Below are positions 1 to 8,660 of a DNA stretch of 64,000 bases, one piece after another. This DNA is from Muribaculaceae bacterium (GTDB taxonomy: Bacteria; Bacteroidota; Bacteroidia; Bacteroidales; Muribaculaceae), in NCBI GenBank assembly GCA_017619935.1, contig JAFZRJ010000029.1, positions 1 to 64,000 of the forward strand, given 5' to 3'. The first letter of the stretch is position 1. The number at the start of each line of letters is the position of its first letter. A model generated the notes under the pieces. That model saw only the letters and a program-made list of their open reading frames with translations, had not been told where the DNA came from and did not search any database. The position numbers were made by a program, and so were the translations under genes.

Positions 1-167
1 ACAATTATTCCGACCAACAAATCAAGCAAATACAATACAAAATCAATGCAAGACCAAGAAAGAAACTCGGCTACAAAGCTCCAGTACAAACTTTTTTCTT
101 ACCTTTGCAAACGTAGTTGCATTTTGGAGTTGAATCTTCCATAAAAACTTTTAGTTGACTAAATGTG

Positions 168-196
168 TTGTTTATAAATAAAATTAGTAACTTTGC
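168..196 (+). promoter_or_regulatory. Bacteroidetes-type promoter of the DUF1573 operon
   Basis: TTG at 168-170, an 18-base spacer and TAACTTTG at 189-196 match the Bacteroidetes -33/-7 pattern. Transcription would start near 203, leaving an AT-rich leader of about 45 bases before the first gene. A second box, TACCTTTG, lies at 100-107 without a good -33 partner. Nothing coding is visible in 1-248. Confidence 0.65.
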
Positions 197-248
197 AAGT
201 TATAATATATATAGCAAATAATTATTAGTTTTTGATTATTTAGAAATT

Positions 249-638
249 ATGAAAAGAATAGTATTATTACTTGTGCTATACATTGTAAGTTTAATGGCCA
301 TCAATGCAGAAGACTATGCCCAGGCCACATTCCCGGTGCAGAAACATGACTTCGGCACTATCAAGGAACAGGGCGGTCCGGTGACATGCACGTTTGAGTT
401 CATCAACACAGGCAACAAACCGTTGCTCATACTTGATGCCGTGGCATCATGCGGCTGCACCCGCCCCGAGTTCCCCACCAAGCCCATCAAGCCTGGAAAG
501 AAAGGGAAAATCAAGGTGATTTATAGTCCGATTGGGCGTCCGGGGGCATTCCGTAAAACGGTGAAAGTCGTTACCAATGGTCGTGAAGCTCGCACCTCAC
601 TCACCATTGAAGGTACTGTTGTGCCACAAACGAAATAA
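249..638 (+). CDS. DUF1573 domain protein, secreted
   Basis: 129 residues. An N-terminal signal peptide (about residues 1-20, cut near NAEDYA) is followed by one DUF1573 domain, an immunoglobulin-like fold common in Bacteroidetes. The family hallmarks are visible: HDFGTIKEQGG near residues 33-43, FEFINTGNKPLLI, the cysteine pair in ASCGCT, and YSPIGRPGAF. The function of DUF1573 is not established; an envelope location is inferred. The stop codon overlaps the start of the next DUF1573 gene by one base (TAATG), so the two are translationally coupled, and both probably arose by duplication. The promoter at 168-196 fits this start. Confidence 0.9.
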   Translation: MKRIVLLLVLYIVSLMAINAEDYAQATFPVQKHDFGTIKEQGGPVTCTFEFINTGNKPLLILDAVASCGCTRPEFPTKPIKPGKKGKIKVIYSPIGRPGAFRKTVKVVTNGREARTSLTIEGTVVPQTK

Positions 639-1741
639 TGAGGCGTGCCGTCACGATAGGGTTGTCAGTGTTATGGGGGCTGCTGGCTTTGGCGCAAGGT
701 CGGGCCACGTGGCTTGAGACCACACACGACTTCGGCACCTTCCACGAACAAGACGGCAAAGTGACCTGCATCATGCGTGTGGTGAACACCGGCGACTCAT
801 CGTTGCTCATCACCCGGGTGCGTTCCTCCTGTGGCTGCACGGCTACCGAATACACCCGCGCCCCACTCCAGCCGGGCGACACGGGATGCGTGAAACTCAC
901 CTATAACCCCAAGTCGCGTCCGGGAGAGTTCAGCAAGGATGTGCATGTCTTCACCAACGGCCAGCCCGCGCGCAGCATGCTGACCATCAAGGGCAACGTG
1001 ATCCCCTGCCCCTCGACCGTCGATGACGAATACCCCGTGGCGGTGGGGTCACTCAGGCTCAATGGCGCCACGTTACCACTGGGCGAAGTCGTCAGGCCAC
1101 AAGGGCGCATGGCTTACCTGAGCGGTTACAACGCATCGACCGACACCATGGTCGTGACCACGGCACGAGCCCCGCGACACATCGTACCGAAGGCCGTACC
1201 CGACACGGTACCACCAGGAGCGCTCACCACGCTCACCTTGTTTTACGACAGCAAACAAGCGCCTCTATGGGGATTGAATGTCGATTCGCTGCTGGTAATG
1301 GCCGAGCCGTTGGGCGACAACCCCACAGCGCTGAGCGGATTTACACAAATCGACGTGATGGCGCTCGTGCAGGAAGACTTCTCACGCATGACCAGCCAAG
1401 AGCGCGAACAAGCACCGAAAGTGGTTATGGATGGCAACGAACGCATCAACTTTGATCCCGTGGAACGTGGCGCCACCATGAGGCAGCAGTTTGTCATCAA
1501 GAACGGAGGCAAATCGCCGTTGCTAGTGCGACGGCTGTGGACGGGCAGCAACGGTATCACCGCCAGCATCGACCGCAATGAAATCAAACGCGGGAAGAAG
1601 GCGACAGTAACCATTGAGGTGAACACCGCAGTTTATCGTGAGCCCATCCTCAACGCCTCGCTCACCGTGATGACCAACGACCCCGACCAGCCCTCTTTCA
1701 ACATTAGGCTCGTGGGAGAAATCAAGGACCCCCAGCCTTGA
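638..1741 (+). CDS. Secreted protein with two DUF1573-like domains
   Basis: 367 residues. After a signal peptide (about 1-20, ending ALAQG) comes a complete DUF1573 domain with HDFGTFHEQDG, VVNTGDSSLLI, SSCGCT and YNPKSRPGEF, closely resembling the protein just upstream. A middle stretch of about 120 residues has no clear family. A second, divergent DUF1573-like domain (about residues 255-365; INFDPVERGATMRQQFVIKNGGKSPL, split here as INFDPVERG and FVIKNGGKSPL) lacks the cysteine pair. It is coupled to the upstream gene by a one-base overlap. Role unknown; probably an envelope binding or scaffold protein. Confidence 0.85.
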   Translation: MRRAVTIGLSVLWGLLALAQGRATWLETTHDFGTFHEQDGKVTCIMRVVNTGDSSLLITRVRSSCGCTATEYTRAPLQPGDTGCVKLTYNPKSRPGEFSKDVHVFTNGQPARSMLTIKGNVIPCPSTVDDEYPVAVGSLRLNGATLPLGEVVRPQGRMAYLSGYNASTDTMVVTTARAPRHIVPKAVPDTVPPGALTTLTLFYDSKQAPLWGLNVDSLLVMAEPLGDNPTALSGFTQIDVMALVQEDFSRMTSQEREQAPKVVMDGNERINFDPVERGATMRQQFVIKNGGKSPLLVRRLWTGSNGITASIDRNEIKRGKKATVTIEVNTAVYREPILNASLTVMTNDPDQPSFNIRLVGEIKDPQP

Positions 1742-1767
1742 AAAAGAGACTAAAAAAACTGACTGAA

Positions 1768-2910
1768 ATGGAAGAAAACAAACATCATAACGAAGCCGAA
1801 GGATGCTCGTGCGAGCACCCCGAAAACGACGCACAATACAGCGGACTGCAAGTCAACGCCGGCATTGAGCAACCGCCCATGGTGAATCCGTACCTGAAAC
1901 GTCGCCGCAGGCCACAACTCACGGTCAACGACTATGTGGAAGGCATCCGCAAGGGCAACACTGCAGTGCTGGGGCAAGCCGTCACACTGGTGGAGAGCCT
2001 TATGCCCGAGCATCAGGTGGTGGCGCAGGAGGTGATAGAAAAGTGCCTTCCGTTCACAGGCGGAAGCAAACGCATCGGCATCACCGGTGTGCCTGGAGCC
2101 GGTAAGTCCACCTCCATCGATGTCTTTGGCATCCATGTGCTCAACCGGGGAGGCAAACTTGCCGTACTCGCCATTGACCCCAGCAGCGAACGCAGCAAAG
2201 GCTCGATTTTGGGCGACAAAACCCGAATGGAGAAACTCGCTGTTCACCCCAAGGCTTTCATTCGCCCTTCACCCTCGGCAGGCTCTCTGGGCGGAGTGGC
2301 ACGCAAGACACGCGAGACCATTGTGCTGTGTGAAGCCGCCGGCTACGACAACATCTTTGTCGAGACCGTGGGCGTCGGGCAGAGCGAGATTGCCGTGCAC
2401 TCGATGGTGGATTTCTTCTTGCTGATTCAGTTGGCGGGAACAGGCGATGAGTTACAAGGCATCAAACGCGGCATTATGGAGATGGCCGACGGCATTGTCA
2501 TCAACAAGGCCGACGGCGACAACATCGAACGGGCCAACCTTGCCGCCACACAGTTCCGCAACGCCCTGCATCTGTTTCCGTTACCTCCTAGTGGCTGGAC
2601 ACCCGAGGTGACCACCTATTCGGGTTACTATGAACTGAACATCGACGGCGTTTGGGACATGATTGACCGCTACTTCGACCATGTGCACGCCAACGGCTAC
2701 TTTGAGGAACGCCGCCGCCAGCAGGAGAAGTACTGGATGTATGAGACCATCAACGAGCAACTCAAAGCCCGTTTCTATAGCGACCCCGAGGTGCAGCGTC
2801 TGTTGAACATCAAACAGGACATGGTGCTCAACAACCAGCAGTCGTCGTTTGTCGCCGCTGCCGACGTGCTGCGCCATTACTATGAAAATTTAAACAAAAA
2901 CAATGATTGA
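1768..2910 (+). CDS. meaB: MeaB/ArgK-family GTPase (methylmalonyl-CoA mutase chaperone)
   Basis: 380 residues. MeaB-type G3E GTPases load and protect adenosylcobalamin-dependent methylmalonyl-CoA mutase, used in Bacteroidetes for propionate and succinate metabolism. Visible motifs are the P-loop GVPGAGKST (near residue 108), DPSSERSKGSILGDKTRME, the ETVGVGQSE switch region and the base-recognition motif NKADGD. The open frame extends back to a TTG at 1738 overlapping the previous stop, but the ATG at 1768 gives the usual hydrophilic N-terminus and is preferred. No mutase gene is in the window. The next gene overlaps by eight bases, so they are co-transcribed. Confidence 0.93.
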   Translation: MEENKHHNEAEGCSCEHPENDAQYSGLQVNAGIEQPPMVNPYLKRRRRPQLTVNDYVEGIRKGNTAVLGQAVTLVESLMPEHQVVAQEVIEKCLPFTGGSKRIGITGVPGAGKSTSIDVFGIHVLNRGGKLAVLAIDPSSERSKGSILGDKTRMEKLAVHPKAFIRPSPSAGSLGGVARKTRETIVLCEAAGYDNIFVETVGVGQSEIAVHSMVDFFLLIQLAGTGDELQGIKRGIMEMADGIVINKADGDNIERANLAATQFRNALHLFPLPPSGWTPEVTTYSGYYELNIDGVWDMIDRYFDHVHANGYFEERRRQQEKYWMYETINEQLKARFYSDPEVQRLLNIKQDMVLNNQQSSFVAAADVLRHYYENLNKNND

Positions 2911-3379
2911 TATGAAACGATTTCTTTACTTCATGATGCTGGTCGCCGTGCTGATGTGCTGCACCCAGTGCGACCCACTGAAAAAAGTGGAGGCACAAGC
3001 CTACCCCATCAACTATACTGAGTTGGACAACTACTATGTCCTCAACACCGTGGATGCAAACAAACTGAGGAAAGTCATCATCGATAACGAGCAGGACTTC
3101 AGGCAATACTTCGGTGAAGCGGCTGTCATGGGACGCAAAGGCCAGCCCACACCGGTCAACTTCAAGACACAATATGTGCTTGCTGTAATCCTGCCGACCA
3201 CCGACCGCCTCACCCAAGTGATTCCCGCCGAAATTTCGCAGGTCAACAACACGGTTGTGTTCAACTATCGCGTCAAGAAAGGGGAAAAACAAAGCCACAC
3301 GATGACACCTTTTGCGGCCGTAGCCATCGACAAACCCAAAAACACCGAGCAGTTTGAATTCTATTTCAAGCAATTATAG
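2903..3379 (+). CDS. Small lipoprotein of unknown function
   Basis: 158 residues (or 155 from the ATG at 2912). The N-terminus is a lipoprotein signal with a hydrophobic core and a cysteine in VLMCCTQC near residues 16-23. The mature part is soluble and mixed alpha/beta, with no family I recognise. It begins inside the end of the MeaB gene, so it is translated from the same message, but a functional tie to MeaB is not shown. Probable location is the periplasmic face of a membrane. Confidence 0.75.
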   Translation: MIDMKRFLYFMMLVAVLMCCTQCDPLKKVEAQAYPINYTELDNYYVLNTVDANKLRKVIIDNEQDFRQYFGEAAVMGRKGQPTPVNFKTQYVLAVILPTTDRLTQVIPAEISQVNNTVVFNYRVKKGEKQSHTMTPFAAVAIDKPKNTEQFEFYFKQL

Positions 3380-3409
3380 TTCCAAACTATCATTTTTTAT
3401 CATCAATAT

Positions 3410-3928
3410 ATGCAAACTTATACCTATAAATATCCCCACCCGGCAGTGACTACCGACTGCGTAGTGTTCGGTTTCGACGGCGTACGGCTGAACGTGCTCC
3501 TCATTGAACGCGGCAACGAACCTTACAAGGGGCACTGGGCATTTCCGGGCGGTTTCCTCAACATTGACGAGGACGCCCCCGACGGCGCACGGCGCGAACT
3601 ACTTGAAGAAACGGGCCTGACCGTCACCAATGTGGAGCAACTGGGTGCTTTTGCCACGCCCGACCGTGATCCTCGCGAGCGGGTCATCTCCATCGCCTAT
3701 TTCACGCTGGTACGCACCAGCGAGGTCGTTGGCGCCGACGATGCTAAACAAGCGCAATGGTTCCCCATCAACAAACTGCCCGAATTGGCTTTCGACCATC
3801 AGCAAATCTTTGAGCAAGCCCTAGAACGTATGTCGCACTTCCTCAAACTCAAAACAGGCAACTTCATGAGCAGCGATTTCACTTACGAGGAAATTGACAT
3901 GATTTATTACGCCACGCTCACGCGCTAA
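3410..3928 (+). CDS. NUDIX hydrolase
   Basis: 172 residues. The NUDIX box G-x5-E-x7-RE-L-x-EE-x-G-L is complete at about residues 45-68 (GGFLNID, then E, then ARRELLEETGL). The front half (VVFGFDG, LLIERGNEPYKGHWAFPGG) and the tail resemble the ADP-ribose/NAD-metabolite NUDIX proteins related to the sensor domain of NrtR, but no winged-helix DNA-binding domain follows, so this is an enzyme rather than a repressor. The substrate is inferred only as a nucleoside diphosphate derivative. The 30-base gap from the lipoprotein gene suggests it may be the last gene of the DUF1573 operon. Confidence 0.88.
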   Translation: MQTYTYKYPHPAVTTDCVVFGFDGVRLNVLLIERGNEPYKGHWAFPGGFLNIDEDAPDGARRELLEETGLTVTNVEQLGAFATPDRDPRERVISIAYFTLVRTSEVVGADDAKQAQWFPINKLPELAFDHQQIFEQALERMSHFLKLKTGNFMSSDFTYEEIDMIYYATLTR

Positions 3929-3940
3929 AACTAATATTTA

Positions 3941-3972
3941 TTTGTTTATTACAAATTTATTGACTATATTTG
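3941..3972 (+). promoter_or_regulatory. Promoter of the beta-helix/dockerin gene
   Basis: TTTG at 3941-3944, 20 bases, then TATATTTG at 3965-3972. It sits in the 115-base gap before 4044 and predicts a 5' leader of about 65 bases. Confidence 0.65.
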
Positions 3973-4043
3973 CAAAAATTATTCAGCTGTCTGCAGATTT
4001 GCGCTGCCTTTCAGCACATTATTAACTTCTAAAATAATACAGT

Positions 4044-5579
4044 ATGAAAAAATTTATTACGCTTTGTTTTTTGGCAAGTGCTGTCCTGGCACAGGCCAAG
4101 GTGTACACGCTGGCTGACCTAGTCGACGTTGTCGGAACAATGGAAAATTCTTACGAAAAGAATGGTGAAACCATCACTGAGACCATCGGTATCACCGTCG
4201 ACGATGACAATGTTTACACCATCATGTTGCCTACCGGTCTGGCTGCTGATGTGTCCGGAATTGGATTTGATGACAACAACATTATTCTTACTAAGAAGTA
4301 TTTCACCATCACCGAAGGCAATGACCTGGCCATCAACGAAGGCGAAACGCTGCAATTTGCTGGAGCCGCCATGTTGGAAATGCTGGGAACACTGACGGCC
4401 ACCACCGCCACTTTTAAACCCGCCGAAGGCGCCGAGGGCACAGCACAAGGCTTCCGCATGTATGGCGACAACGCCGATGCCACTTTCACCGATTGCATTT
4501 TCAACAAGCTCGGTATCAACTTCGGCTCTTCCAACGGCAATCTCGTGATGGATGGCTGTACATTCTTAGAGCATAATGGCAAGAGCGGCAACTCGGCCGT
4601 CAACTTCACCAGTTCATGTAATGGCAATGAGATTACGAACTGCACGTTTACCAATTGCGCGCTCTCGGGAGTTGCCAGTGGTGCTAACACTGGTGTGGGC
4701 ATTATCATTAAGGACTGCGAATTCCTGCATGAGAACGTGGTCACTCGCCTGTACCCGCACATCAACCTGACGCTTGACAGCAACCGAGAAATCATTATTG
4801 ACAGCAACAAGGTGATAGGCTCCAAGCAGACCAACCGATCGGGTGGTATCGCTATCAGCAACCTGCTGGGCGGCACATACACCGGCGCTGTCTATGTATG
4901 TAACAACTATGTTGAAGGTAACTCCTACGGCATTACGCTCACGGGACAAGGCAACATTTACATCGAGAACAACAAAGTCATCGACAACAAGTACATCGCC
5001 AGCGCCGCATCTGGTGGCAGCGGTATCAACATCACTTGCAGCACCGAAGGCGTGTTGGCGAAAGCCTATATCAAAGGTAACCTCATCAAGGACAACTTGT
5101 GGGGCATCACGGCTTATTCTGTCAAGAACGGCGTTCCCATTGGCTCGGTTGAAATCAACGCTGGTAAGGGGTCTGATCCCGAGGCTGAGGACTATAACCC
5201 TGGCGGAAACGTCTTTATTAACAATGGTAATGGTGGTGTGCTGTATGATTTCTACAACAACACCTCACTTGACAATTATGCCCAAGGCAACACTTGGAAT
5301 GTCGAAGTTCAAGACGAAGAGCACATTGAGGCAGTGGTTGTCCACAAGAATGACGATGAAAACCTCGGCACCCTCTTCTTCATGCCGCCGGCCGCCAGCA
5401 CAGTGGGTGACCTCAATGGTGACGGAGTCGTTGACATTGCCGACGTGAACATCTGCATCAACATCATTCTGGAATTGAACAACGATCCAGAACTGAAGGA
5501 GCTTGCCGACCTGAATGGTGACGGTGTGGTGGATGTGGCCGACGTGAACGCCATCATCAACATCATTTTAGCCAACTGA
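4044..5579 (+). CDS. Secreted right-handed beta-helix protein with dockerin-like C-terminus
   Basis: 511 residues. Signal peptide at about 1-18. Residues 60-430 consist of short repeats rich in N, G, I and V (IIIKDCEF, IIIDSNKVIG, IYIENNKVID, AYIKGNLIKDN), typical of parallel beta-helix domains of pectate-lyase-like or carbohydrate-binding proteins. Catalytic residues cannot be assigned. The last 65 residues hold two dockerin-type calcium-loop repeats, DLNGDGVVDIADVN and DLNGDGVVDVADVN, each followed by a helix ending INIIL. Three other genes in the window end the same way. Export to the surface is inferred. The gene has its own promoter and a strong terminator. Confidence 0.85.
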   Translation: MKKFITLCFLASAVLAQAKVYTLADLVDVVGTMENSYEKNGETITETIGITVDDDNVYTIMLPTGLAADVSGIGFDDNNIILTKKYFTITEGNDLAINEGETLQFAGAAMLEMLGTLTATTATFKPAEGAEGTAQGFRMYGDNADATFTDCIFNKLGINFGSSNGNLVMDGCTFLEHNGKSGNSAVNFTSSCNGNEITNCTFTNCALSGVASGANTGVGIIIKDCEFLHENVVTRLYPHINLTLDSNREIIIDSNKVIGSKQTNRSGGIAISNLLGGTYTGAVYVCNNYVEGNSYGITLTGQGNIYIENNKVIDNKYIASAASGGSGINITCSTEGVLAKAYIKGNLIKDNLWGITAYSVKNGVPIGSVEINAGKGSDPEAEDYNPGGNVFINNGNGGVLYDFYNNTSLDNYAQGNTWNVEVQDEEHIEAVVVHKNDDENLGTLFFMPPAASTVGDLNGDGVVDIADVNICINIILELNNDPELKELADLNGDGVVDVADVNAIINIILAN

Positions 5580-5603
5580 TCATTGATTATCATTAGCAAT
5601 AAC

Positions 5604-5650
5604 AACAACCGCGATGCACTCGAACCAGTGTATCGCGGTTGTTTTTTTGC
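5604..5650 (+). terminator. Rho-independent terminator after the beta-helix gene
   Basis: A 17-base stem, 5604-5620 pairing with 5627-5643 (core AACAACCGCGAT / ATCGCGGTTGTT), has a six-base loop and is followed by seven T. It lies between convergent genes and could also slow transcription from ispH. Confidence 0.9.
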
Positions 5651-5661
5651 GACTATCGTAC

Positions 5662-6534
5662 TTAATGGGTTGACTCCATCAGTTTGGCTGCATGGTCCTT
5701 GACCTGGTTCATGAGCCAGCGAGGGGTGGAAGTGGCGCCACAAATGCCGATGCGCTGCTTGCCCACGAGCCACGCAGGATCAATCTCGGTTTCATTGCTG
5801 ATTAGATGAGAATTGGGATTGGCATCCAAGCACTGGGCGAAGAGGATGCGACCATTACTGCTCTTGCTGCCGCACACAAACAGGATGAGTTCATGCTGCT
5901 GGGCAAACTGGCGAATCTGCGGGATGCGGTTCGCCACCGAGCGACAGATGGTGTCGTAATACTCAAAACGGACATCGGGAGCGATGCGACGCTTGATTTC
6001 TTCTACAATATGCTTGAATCCCTGAAGCGACTTAGTGGTCTGTGAATACAAAATGATGTCTCGGGTGAAGTCGATGTTGTCAATCTCATCCACATTTTCG
6101 ATGACGATGGCCGTGCCAGCGGTCTGCCCCACCAGCCCATTGACCTCGGCATGACCTCGCTTGCCATAAATGACAATCTGCGGGCGATGCTTGTCGTCGG
6201 CCTGTTGGTATGACTGCGCGATGCGCTGTTGCAGCTTGAGCACCACCGGGCAAGTGGCATCAATAATCTCGATGTTGTTGCGACGTGCTATTTCATAGGT
6301 TTCGGGGGGCTCGCCATGAGCGCGTAGCAGCACTTTCACATCGTGCAACTCACGCAGTTGCTCATGAGTAATGGTTTCCAGCCCTGTCAACTCCAATCTA
6401 GCCACTTCGTTGGAGTTGTGCACAATGTCGCCCAAGCAATAAAGATGCCCAGTCGTTCTGAGTTCCTCCTCAGCCTTGCTGATGGCGGTAGTCACTCCGA
6501 AACAGAATCCCGAACCTTTGTCTATTTCAATCAT
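5662..6534 (-). CDS. ispH: 4-hydroxy-3-methylbut-2-enyl diphosphate reductase
   Basis: 290 residues, full length. IspH is the 4Fe-4S enzyme that makes IPP and DMAPP in the last step of the MEP isoprenoid pathway. The three cluster cysteines are present: GFCFGV (C11), DATCPVV (near 95) and GICGATSTP (near 269). Other family motifs include LRAHGEPP with the substrate histidine and GKRGHAEVNG. It lies 19 bases behind cmk on the same strand, probably one operon with the promoter at 7279-7309. IspG, the preceding enzyme, is encoded at 26966-28603. Confidence 0.97.
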   Translation of the reverse strand: MIEIDKGSGFCFGVTTAISKAEEELRTTGHLYCLGDIVHNSNEVARLELTGLETITHEQLRELHDVKVLLRAHGEPPETYEIARRNNIEIIDATCPVVLKLQQRIAQSYQQADDKHRPQIVIYGKRGHAEVNGLVGQTAGTAIVIENVDEIDNIDFTRDIILYSQTTKSLQGFKHIVEEIKRRIAPDVRFEYYDTICRSVANRIPQIRQFAQQHELILFVCGSKSSNGRILFAQCLDANPNSHLISNETEIDPAWLVGKQRIGICGATSTPRWLMNQVKDHAAKLMESTH

Positions 6535-6553
6535 GTTGAACCGGCAGCAACAG

Positions 6554-7249
6554 TTATCTGTTGATTATTCTCTCATACTGATCCATGAGCCACTGGTTTT
6601 GCTCCGAGATGGTCATGTGGGAGTTGTCAAGAATCAGTGCGTCATCGGCTCGGCGCAGCGGACTTTCTTCGCGCGTACTGTCGAGGCGGTCACGTTCGGT
6701 CACGTTGTGCAGCACCTCCTCATAGGTGACGTCGGTATCACCTTTCGACCTGAGTTCATCAAACCGTCGTTGCGCTCTCACAGCCGCGGTGGCGGTGACA
6801 AAAATCTTGAGTTCGGCTTGAGGGAACACCACAGTGCCAATGTCGCGCCCGTCCATAACGATGCCTTTTTTCAGCCCCATGGCTTGTTGCTGCCGCACCA
6901 TGTCGCGACGCACGAAACCGATGGCGGCGATGATGCTCACCTTGTCGCTCACTTCCATGGAGCGAATCTCACTTTCCACATTGCGACCATTGAGATAGGT
7001 CTCGTTCTTGCCTTCGGCACTGGGTTTGAACTTGATGCGAATGTCGGTCAAGCGCTGCTGCAATTCGGCCTCGTTCACCTTGTCGCCGTCAAAGAGGCCG
7101 TTTTCAAGACAATAGAGCGTCACGGCGCGATACATGGCACCGGTGTCGATATAAGCATAACCAATGTTACGGGCCAGCGTCTTGGCCATCGTGCTCTTGC
7201 CAGTCGAGGAAAAACCGTCGATGGCTACAATGATCTTCTTCTTTTCCAT
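6554..7249 (-). CDS. cmk: (d)CMP kinase (cytidylate kinase)
   Basis: 231 residues. Phosphorylates CMP and dCMP to the diphosphates. The P-loop [11 protein letters not shown] lies near residues 12-22; the [18 protein letters not shown] and AQRRFDEL motifs of cytidylate kinases follow. The frame extends two codons upstream to a GTG at 7255; ATG at 7249 is preferred as the normal start. First gene of a two-gene operon with ispH, read from a good promoter at 7279-7309. Confidence 0.96.
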   Translation of the reverse strand: MEKKKIIVAIDGFSSTGKSTMAKTLARNIGYAYIDTGAMYRAVTLYCLENGLFDGDKVNEAELQQRLTDIRIKFKPSAEGKNETYLNGRNVESEIRSMEVSDKVSIIAAIGFVRRDMVRQQQAMGLKKGIVMDGRDIGTVVFPQAELKIFVTATAAVRAQRRFDELRSKGDTDVTYEEVLHNVTERDRLDSTREESPLRRADDALILDNSHMTISEQNQWLMDQYERIINR

Positions 7250-7278
7250 AGTCACTTTATTGTCGATAAATTCTTTGG

Positions 7279-7309
7279 CAAAGGTACGAATTTAATTAGA
7301 AACTTCAAA
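7279..7309 (-). promoter_or_regulatory. Promoter of cmk-ispH
   Basis: On the minus strand: TTTG (plus-strand 7306-7309), 19 bases, TACCTTTG (7279-7286). Start expected near 7272, giving a leader of about 23 bases. Confidence 0.7.
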
Positions 7310-7407
7310 TAGGTTATAGAATATTCGAAATTTTCTTGCTCATTTGATAGAAATGAACTAATTTTAGTGCCGAATTTTAAACATCACTTTTAAAAATAAT
7401 AGAAAAT

Positions 7408-8199
7408 ATGGGATTATTACAAAACATCGTAGATGCGGCCAAACAGGCCACACAACCAGGTAATCCTTATGCTCAGCAAGGTTACCCGCAGCAAGGTTAT
7501 CCACAGCAGTATCCACAGGGACAACAGCCCTACCAGCAAGGATATCCTCAACAAGACTACTCCCAACAAGGCTATCCACAGCAACAACAATACCCGCAGC
7601 AGTACCAGCAGGGTCAGCAACCCATGGCTAACCCGCAGCAGCAGCAACAGCAAGGCGGCTTAGGCGGTATGCTCGGGGGAATGATGAATGGAGCCACCAT
7701 TGGTGGCGCCGTGGGTGGCGCTGTGCTCGGCCGTATGATGGGCGGTGGCATGGGTGGCATGATCGGTGGCACTGTCATTGGTGGTGTTCTGGGTAATGTA
7801 CTCTCAAAAATGGGCAACAACCAGCAAGGACAAGCACAACAAGGTCAGATGCCTCAAGGACAAGTGCCTCAACAAGGATATCAACAGCAGGGTTACCCTC
7901 AGCAAGGATATCCACAGGGACAAATTCCCCAACAGGGATACCAACAAGGTTACCAGCAGGGTTATCAGCAGCAAGGCAATATGCCCATGCTCCCCTCACT
8001 GGACCAACTCAGTGAGACGGCCCGTGGCGTGATTGCCGTTATCGACATGGCAGGAGCAGCCGTTCCCGTGCAGGTGAACATGCAACAGCCCATGCAACAA
8101 CAGTACCCGCAGCAAGGTTATCAGCAGCAACAATACCCCCAGCAACAGCAGGCACAACAACCTGCCGCTGGAGGTCATTTCCAAAAATTCAAACAATAA
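7408..8199 (+). CDS. Q/Y/P-rich low-complexity protein with glycine-zipper core
   Basis: 263 residues with an unusual layout. Residues 1-16 are an amphipathic start (GLLQNIVDAAKQA). Residues 17-85 and 135-195 are repeats of the type QQGYPQ, which makes the protein prion-like. Residues 86-130 form a glycine zipper (GGLGGMLGGMMNGATIGGAV and following), able to pack as membrane or amyloid-like helices. A short non-repetitive segment near 200-230 (LDQLSETARGVIAVIDMAGA) resembles a folded motif. There is no signal peptide. The two following genes (TerB-like, DUF4332) lie 28 and 58 bases downstream and probably share its transcript. Function unknown. Confidence 0.8.
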   Translation: MGLLQNIVDAAKQATQPGNPYAQQGYPQQGYPQQYPQGQQPYQQGYPQQDYSQQGYPQQQQYPQQYQQGQQPMANPQQQQQQGGLGGMLGGMMNGATIGGAVGGAVLGRMMGGGMGGMIGGTVIGGVLGNVLSKMGNNQQGQAQQGQMPQGQVPQQGYQQQGYPQQGYPQGQIPQQGYQQGYQQGYQQQGNMPMLPSLDQLSETARGVIAVIDMAGAAVPVQVNMQQPMQQQYPQQGYQQQQYPQQQQAQQPAAGGHFQKFKQ

Positions 8200-8227
8200 T
8201 GTCTAACCACTTCACTAGCATAACGAT

Positions 8228-8602
8228 ATGGAACAGAACTATTCAGCCATAGAAAAAACTATCAATTTGGTTGCCAAAACCGGTCTTTATTTTGCCAGTG
8301 TCGATGGCGACTACTCGCAAGCCGAGCGTAACTTTATTGAGAATTACAAGGCCCGCCTGACTCAAGTGGGGCCCATGAACGAAGTGCAATACATCTTTGA
8401 CCACGTTTGGGACCACCCCGTGACACTTCAGGAAGTCATCAACGAGACCCGCGAACTGTTGGACATGATGCCCGCTCCCGCCGACAAGCAGGCGATTGTG
8501 GCGTCGCTGGCCGGATACATCCAGCACGTCATCATGGCCGACGGTGTAGAACATCCCGATGAGCGTGAAGCGCTCATCACATGGATGAATGCCCTGGTAT
8601 AA
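8228..8602 (+). CDS. TerB-like helical protein
   Basis: 124 residues, all-helical and soluble. The acidic motif ASVDGDYSQAERNFIENY near the start and its counterpart MADGVEHPDEREALITWM near the end reproduce the paired aspartate/glutamate helices of the TerB (tellurite-resistance-like) fold, a metal-binding scaffold often linked to membrane-associated stress complexes. This assignment rests on motif pattern only. It sits between the Q/Y/P-rich protein and the DUF4332 protein in one apparent operon. Confidence 0.65.
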   Translation: MEQNYSAIEKTINLVAKTGLYFASVDGDYSQAERNFIENYKARLTQVGPMNEVQYIFDHVWDHPVTLQEVINETRELLDMMPAPADKQAIVASLAGYIQHVIMADGVEHPDEREALITWMNALV

Positions 8603-8660
8603 TCCCACGGGATTAATGAGATAACACCAAGTATTATTAACTCAACCAATATCAAACTTT

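Noticed and set aside
1738..1767. TTG start for the MeaB gene
   Set aside because: The ATG at 1768 gives the usual N-terminus.
7470..7980. Short tandem repeats that might suggest a CRISPR array
   Set aside because: They are imperfect, have no regular unique spacers and keep the reading frame of QQGYPQ repeats.
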